From assembly GCA_964498065.1 (NCBI GenBank), contig CAZCFZ010000020.1, positions 1 through 64,000 on the forward strand: 64,000 nucleotides of DNA, written 5' to 3'. Shown here piece after piece: positions 59,931 through 64,000 of the stretch. The DNA is from FEN-1297 sp964498065 (GTDB taxonomy: Bacteria; Bacteroidota; Ignavibacteria; Ignavibacteriales; Ignavibacteriaceae). Position 1 is the first letter of the stretch; the number at the start of each line of letters is the position of its first letter. The notes beneath the pieces are model-generated. The model saw only the letters and a list, made by a program, of their open reading frames with translations. It did no database searches and had not been told where the DNA came from. A program made the position numbers and the translations under genes.

Positions 59931-61649
59931 ATGGATGTTGTAATGCCGAAAATGGGAGAAAGCGTAAGCGAAGGAACCATTCTTAAATGGCATAAGAAAA
60001 AAGGCGATGCGGTTAAGCGCGATGAGATTATTTTGGAAATAAGTACCGATAAAGTTGATACTGAAATTCCATCACCGATTGACGGAGTATTATCTGAAAT
60101 CAAAGTTAATGAAGGCGACACGGTGGAAGTTGGAACCGTAGTTGCCGTTATTGATGGGAATGGTGAAGTAAAGTCCGAAGTTAAAAAAGAAGAACCTAAA
60201 ACAGAAAAAGAAATTGAACCTGTTCCTGCTCCGCCTTTAGCAAAAGAAGAAATAGTCGAAACTGCTGCAGAAAAACCTGCCGTACAAAAATCTTCAAGCA
60301 ATGGTAATATGATTGAAATAGCAATGCCTAAAATGGGTGAATCTGTAATGGAAGGAACGATTATTAAATGGCATAAGAAAGTAGGAGATAAAGTTAATAA
60401 GGATGAAACAATTTTTGAAATCAGTACTGACAAAGTTGATACTGAAGTTCCTTCACCAGCAGAGGGAGTTGTAAGTGAAATACTTGTAGCTGAACAAGAA
60501 ACCGTTGAAGTTGGAACTGTTGTTGCTAAATTATCATCGGGTTCTGCAACTATAAAACCAAAACCAGCTGAAACACCAAAGCCAGAAGCCCCTAAGGTAA
60601 TTCAGGAAAAACCAATTGAAACGAAGAAAGTTGAATCTATTCCTCAACAAGAAAAAACTAAAGTGCAGACTGTCTCAGATGAAACAGCAAAATCCGGAGG
60701 ATCCAGATTTTTATCTCCGCTTGTATTGAATATTGCAAGGAAAGAAAATGTAAGTTTTAATGAGATTGATACAATAAAAGGTACGGGATTAGACGGCAGA
60801 GTTACCAAAAAAGATTTACTTGAGTATATTGAAAACAGAAAATCAAAACCAGCAGAAGTAAAAACGACTGCACCGTCAAAGGAAGAAAAAGCGCCTGCTC
60901 CTTCATTTGATTATTCAAGTCCGAAGATAACTTATTCTGAAAATGAAGTTGAAAAAATTCCAATGGATAATATCAGGCAGAAAATTATGCAGCATATGGT
61001 AAACAGCCGTGATACATCCGTTCATGTATCTGCATTGATTGAAGTTGATATGAGTAAAATTTATAATTTCATTTTAAAGAATAAGGATGAATACCAGGAA
61101 AATTTAGGTGTTAAACTTACTTATATGCCGTTCATTGCAAATGCATGTGTAAAAGGATTGAAAGAATTTCCTTTGATCAACTCTGCTATCGAAGGACCGA
61201 CAATTATAAGAAAGAAATTTATTAATCTCGGTATTGCGGTTGCCGTAGAACCTACCGGATTGATTGTCCCTAACATTAAAGATGCTGGTGAAAAAAATAT
61301 TATTGGACTTGCAAAATCGATTAACGACTTAGCTTACCGTGCAAGAAATAAAAAATTAACTCCGGATGATATAACCAACGGAACTTTTACTATTACTAAT
61401 TACGGTGTATTTGGAACTATTTTTGGAACTCCGATAATCAATCAGCCGGAAGTTGCAATTTTAGGTGTCGGTACGGTTATTAAGAAACCTGTAGTTGTTG
61501 AAGTCGAAGGAACAGACACAATTGCAATTAAACCGATTATGGCTTTAACTTTATCGCATGATCACCGCCTAGTAGACGGTATGTTAGGCGGAAGGTTCTT
61601 AAAGTTTATGAAGGATACTTTGGAAGACTTTAATGAGAATTCGCTTTAA
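59931..61649 (+). CDS. Dihydrolipoamide acyltransferase (E2) with two lipoyl domains
   Basis: The 572-residue core of the dehydrogenase complex has two N-terminal lipoyl domains, residues 1-75 and 125-200. The modified Lys lies in 'ISTDKVDTEIPSP' and 'ISTDKVDTEVPSP'. Proline/lysine-rich linkers follow, then the E1/E3-binding domain at about 258-300 ('FLSPLVLNIARKENVSF', 'GTGLDGRVTKKDLLEYI'). The acyltransferase domain carries the catalytic His-x-x-x-Asp-Gly in 'LSHDHRLVDGMLGG'. The ribosome site AGGAG precedes the ATG. A single complex with E3 (55398) and E1 (57570) is clear. Confidence 0.95.
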   Translation: MDVVMPKMGESVSEGTILKWHKKKGDAVKRDEIILEISTDKVDTEIPSPIDGVLSEIKVNEGDTVEVGTVVAVIDGNGEVKSEVKKEEPKTEKEIEPVPAPPLAKEEIVETAAEKPAVQKSSSNGNMIEIAMPKMGESVMEGTIIKWHKKVGDKVNKDETIFEISTDKVDTEVPSPAEGVVSEILVAEQETVEVGTVVAKLSSGSATIKPKPAETPKPEAPKVIQEKPIETKKVESIPQQEKTKVQTVSDETAKSGGSRFLSPLVLNIARKENVSFNEIDTIKGTGLDGRVTKKDLLEYIENRKSKPAEVKTTAPSKEEKAPAPSFDYSSPKITYSENEVEKIPMDNIRQKIMQHMVNSRDTSVHVSALIEVDMSKIYNFILKNKDEYQENLGVKLTYMPFIANACVKGLKEFPLINSAIEGPTIIRKKFINLGIAVAVEPTGLIVPNIKDAGEKNIIGLAKSINDLAYRARNKKLTPDDITNGTFTITNYGVFGTIFGTPIINQPEVAILGVGTVIKKPVVVEVEGTDTIAIKPIMALTLSHDHRLVDGMLGGRFLKFMKDTLEDFNENSL

Positions 61650-61665
61650 TATTAGGTTACATTAA

Positions 61666-61755
61666 ATGTATTCTTAATCTTGATCCTAATCTTGTCCTTA
61701 ATCAGGTTGAAAAGCGAGTAAGATTAAGAATAAGAGCAAGAGTAAGAAGTAATTT
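61666..61755. repeat. Imperfect palindrome in the E2-lipA spacer
   Basis: The left part (ATTCTTAATCTTGATCCTAA, 61671-61690, and onwards) is roughly complementary to the right part (GTAAGATTAAGAATAAGAGC, about 61719-61738). The long stem-loop is built from ATTAAG/CTTAAT-type words. It is another dispersed repeat of the kind seen elsewhere in the window and not a simple terminator. Confidence 0.45.
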
Positions 61756-61830
61756 CTTAACACGAATTATCAATTTGAAATAAAGTGAAATAGTTTATTA
61801 TAGGTTAAAAGAAATTGAAGGAATACTTAA

Positions 61831-62739
61831 GTGGTAATAAATCAGCATCAAAGAGAGTATAAAGAAAAAATTGAGAAGGAAAAAATTCCTCTTGGGAAAA
61901 GACCTGAATGGTTGAAGGTTAAACTTCCAACCGGTGAGAATTACAGTGATGTAAAAAACTTAATGCGCAATCAGCATCTGCATACGGTTTGCGAGGAAGC
62001 AAAGTGTCCAAACATTGCCGAATGCTGGAATAATCGTTCTGCAACTTTTATGATATTAGGCGATACTTGTACAAGAAGCTGCGGCTTTTGTAATATTAAA
62101 ACCGGTATCCCGAATTTGCTTGATCTGGAGGAACCGAAAAGAGTTGCAGAATCGGTTAAAGAATTGAAACTAAAACATGTTGTTATTACTTCGGTAAACC
62201 GTGATGAGTTAAAGGACGGCGGTGCTTCAATTTTTAGTGAATCAATCAGACTAATAAATGAGCAAATGCCTGATACAACGATTGAGATTCTTATTCCGGA
62301 TTTTAGAGGTGATGAGGAAGCATTCAATAAAATTATGAAATATCCGCCGGATATATTAAACCACAATCTTGAAACGGTTCCGAGATTATATCATGTAGTT
62401 AGGCCGCAGGCGAAGTATGAAAGAAGTTTAAATCTTATAAGATGGTTTAAGGATAAATATTTAAGAACCAAAAGCGGTATTATGGTCGGAATAGGGGAAC
62501 AGCCGGAAGAAGTGCTTTCTCTAATGCACGATCTAGTTGAGCACGGATGCGACATATTAACAATTGGTCAATATTTACAGCCAACAAAAATGCATTTACC
62601 AGTCGATAGATTTGTTACTCTTGATGAATTCAATATGTACAAAGAAGAAGGACTTAAAATGGGATTTAAGATCGTTGAATCTTCACCTCTTGTAAGAAGT
62701 TCCTACCACGCAGACAAACATGCGAGAGCGTTGTTTTAA
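61831..62739 (+). CDS. lipA: Lipoyl synthase
   Basis: LipA inserts two sulfur atoms into octanoyl-lysine. The 302-residue protein has the LipA-specific auxiliary cluster motif 'CEEAKCPNIAECW' (CxxxxCxxxxxC, about residues 49-61), the radical-SAM motif 'CTRSCGFC' (about 75-82), and the C-terminal 'RSSYHAD', whose Ser binds the auxiliary cluster. The start is GTG at 61831. It completes the lipoate machinery for the E2 just upstream and ends before a strong terminator. Confidence 0.97.
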   Translation: MVINQHQREYKEKIEKEKIPLGKRPEWLKVKLPTGENYSDVKNLMRNQHLHTVCEEAKCPNIAECWNNRSATFMILGDTCTRSCGFCNIKTGIPNLLDLEEPKRVAESVKELKLKHVVITSVNRDELKDGGASIFSESIRLINEQMPDTTIEILIPDFRGDEEAFNKIMKYPPDILNHNLETVPRLYHVVRPQAKYERSLNLIRWFKDKYLRTKSGIMVGIGEQPEEVLSLMHDLVEHGCDILTIGQYLQPTKMHLPVDRFVTLDEFNMYKEEGLKMGFKIVESSPLVRSSYHADKHARALF

Positions 62740-62754
62740 GTAAAACTAAATATT

Positions 62755-62791
62755 AGACACCCAATGTTTTGAAAACATTGGGTGTCTTTTT
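62755..62791 (+). terminator. Strong rho-independent terminator after lipA
   Basis: AGACACCCAATGTTTT (62755-62770) pairs with AAAACATTGGGTGTCT (62772-62787) as a perfect 16-base stem. A T-run follows. It lies 15 bases after the lipA stop. Confidence 0.95.
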
Positions 62792-63003
62792 CTATGCTAA
62801 ATCTAAACTAACTTCACTTTAATAATCTTATCTTTAAAATAATTTATTTATTTTATCCAGGTTTTAATTAATTTAAGATGAATGATAAAATTTATAATCA
62901 TTCATACAAATAATACCAAGTGATAAATATTTGGGATTATACCGAATTTACAATACTTACTTTAAAAATTTTTATATAATTTTTACATAAAAAATTAAGA
63001 ATT

Positions 63004-63708
63004 ATGATAAATTTAATCAGTTACCTTTGTTTACTCCTGATTGTTTTTCAGTTTTCAATTTACGGCCAAAATCAAAATGAAGACTGGCCTAATTTAGAAA
63101 AATATGCCGAGGCAGATGAAGAACTTGGTATACCGTCAGCCGGTGAAAAACGTGTCGTTTTTATGGGCAATTCAATTACGGAAAGCTGGGGAATAATTGA
63201 CAGCAGCTTTTTCAAGGATAACGGATATATTGACAGAGGCATAAGCGGACAAACTTCTTCCCAAATGCTTCTTCGCTTTCGTCAGGATGTAATTAACCTT
63301 AAACCTGCTGTTGTTGTTATATTAGCCGGGACTAATGACATAGCTGAGAATACCGGTCCGATTTCCTTAAGAGATATTTTGGGAAATATTATTTCAATGA
63401 CTCAATTGGCGGAAGCTAGCAATATAAAAGTAATTCTTTGTTCGGTGCTTCCGGCATATGACTTTCCATGGCATCGTGGTTTAAAACCTGCCGATAAAAT
63501 TATAAAGCTGAATTCAATGATAAAATCATATTGCGATGAGAAAAATATCCCTTATGTTGATTATTATTCCAAAATGGTTGATGAAGAAAAAGGCCTGGAC
63601 AAAAAATATACAAACGACGGAGTTCATCCGACATTGGCAGGCTATAAAGTAATGGATCCTTTAATTGATAAAGAGATTAAAGCAGCATTAAAAATTTCTT
63701 CCAAATAA
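63004..63708 (+). CDS. Secreted SGNH/GDSL hydrolase
   Basis: The 234-residue exported esterase-type hydrolase has a signal peptide ('LISYLCLLLIVFQFSIYGQ'). SGNH blocks are seen in order. Block I is 'VFMGNSITESW', with the catalytic Ser in GNSIT. Block II Gly lies in 'RGISGQTSSQMLLRF', block III is 'ILAGTNDIAE' (Asn), and block V is 'DGVHPTLAGY' (Asp and His). This matches the platelet-activating-factor acetylhydrolase-like group, often glycan deacetylases. It could remove acetyl groups from polysaccharides. It is preceded by an empty AT-rich spacer after lipA. Confidence 0.9.
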   Translation: MINLISYLCLLLIVFQFSIYGQNQNEDWPNLEKYAEADEELGIPSAGEKRVVFMGNSITESWGIIDSSFFKDNGYIDRGISGQTSSQMLLRFRQDVINLKPAVVVILAGTNDIAENTGPISLRDILGNIISMTQLAEASNIKVILCSVLPAYDFPWHRGLKPADKIIKLNSMIKSYCDEKNIPYVDYYSKMVDEEKGLDKKYTNDGVHPTLAGYKVMDPLIDKEIKAALKISSK

Positions 63709-63791
63709 AACATTTATTTAAAAGCTGAATCTCTCTAATCCAATTACTAAATTTGTTTTGTAGAAGAAAGGTATATCCTAAAAGAAAAACT

Positions 63792-64000
63792 ATGCAAAAC
63801 ACCGGCGATAATTCTTTTGTCTGTCCGCATTGCGATAATGACGTAAATAAAGACGACGATTTCTGTCCCAATTGCGGTACAATTTTTATTGATAATCTTT
63901 ACTGCGATAATCATAAAGTTAAGCCTGCAAAAGGTGTCTGCGTAATTTGCTCTGTCCCTTATTGCAAAAAATGCGGATTGCGGGTGAATGATCATTTCCT
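63792..64000 (+). CDS. Zinc-ribbon protein, 5' end only (runs off the window)
   Basis: From ATG 63792 the frame stays open to the edge (about 69 codons) and is rich in metal-binding Cys: 'FVCPHCDNDVNKDDDFCPNCG' near residues 9-29, then 'YCDNHKVKPAKGVCVICSVPYCKKCG'. The first pair is a classical zinc ribbon. The second part, with Cys, His and more Cys, resembles a B-box or second ribbon. Such N-termini often precede a membrane or signalling domain, but the rest is outside the window, so no function can be given. Confidence 0.75.
   Translation, partial: MQNTGDNSFVCPHCDNDVNKDDDFCPNCGTIFIDNLYCDNHKVKPAKGVCVICSVPYCKKCGLRVNDHF

Noticed and set aside
63747..63995. Minus-strand frame at the right edge
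   Set aside because: It is a shadow of the plus-strand zinc-ribbon gene, which has repeated CxxC pairs.
1..64000. CRISPR array or rRNA genes
   Set aside because: I saw no regularly spaced direct repeats of CRISPR type and no rRNA-like conserved blocks.

Overview
The window is AT-rich bacterial DNA from a member of the Bacteroidota/Ignavibacteriota group, most likely Ignavibacteria. The best lineage marker is the secreted protein at 53877-55178, which ends in the 'NYPNPFNP...' C-terminal sorting domain of type IX secretion typical of these bacteria. A FadL-type outer-membrane protein, Tat-targeted sulfatases and the respiratory gene content fit a Gram-negative facultative or anaerobic polysaccharide degrader.

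Region 1 (1 to about 23,320) is a composite genomic island. Its right edge is a 3' fragment of tRNA-Asp (23271-23318) next to a tyrosine-recombinase gene (22156-23190). The left edge lies outside the window. Cargo from left to right: a six-gene type I restriction-modification operon on the minus strand (hsdM, hsdS with an extra C-terminal domain, a DNA-binding-type protein, a Doc/Fic toxin, hsdR, a nuclease-like gene); a divergent two-gene module (9848-12381) made of a protein starting Met-Gly and a QueC-like PP-loop enzyme with a zinc-Cys cluster, which I consider the best candidate for an undescribed system; a satellite-like core (excisionase-type HTH, second integrase, primase-polymerase/SF3 helicase) peppered with palindromic repeats, two of them translated in frame; a secreted beta-propeller protein; a membrane protein; a methyltransferase with an in-frame stop near its start; and a MarR-controlled glycosyltransferase plus MFS efflux pair that looks like a drug-resistance cassette.

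Region 2 (23.3-34.8 kb) is chromosomal metabolism: a Cys-type sulfatase with its radical-SAM maturase, a second sulfatase with HEAT repeats, a CE15 glucuronoyl esterase, acetoacetyl-CoA synthetase and a FadL-like porin. The first four suggest breakdown of sulfated, uronate-containing polysaccharides.

Region 3 (34.9-52.7 kb) is a molybdenum and sulfur/nitrogen-type respiration district: a molybdopterin oxidoreductase with FeS and cytochrome b subunits, a split YeeE/YedE sulfur transporter and a rhodanese-like protein, headed by a Cys-rich MerR regulator; a molybdenum-cofactor operon (moaA, moaC, MOSC, moeA, mobA); a cytochrome b fused to about 12 haem c sites plus a Rieske protein; and modABC with a TOBE protein. 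A conserved roughly 30-bp element, palindromic in two of three copies, lies upstream of all of these operons and suggests one shared regulon.

Region 4 (52.8-64 kb) holds an SDR with an altered catalytic residue, a T9SS-secreted protein with an in-frame palindromic insertion, a complete 2-oxoacid dehydrogenase/lipoate cluster (lpd, lipB, fused E1, E2, lipA), an SGNH hydrolase and the start of a zinc-ribbon protein running off the right end. All annotations come from reading the sequence; no database search was run.
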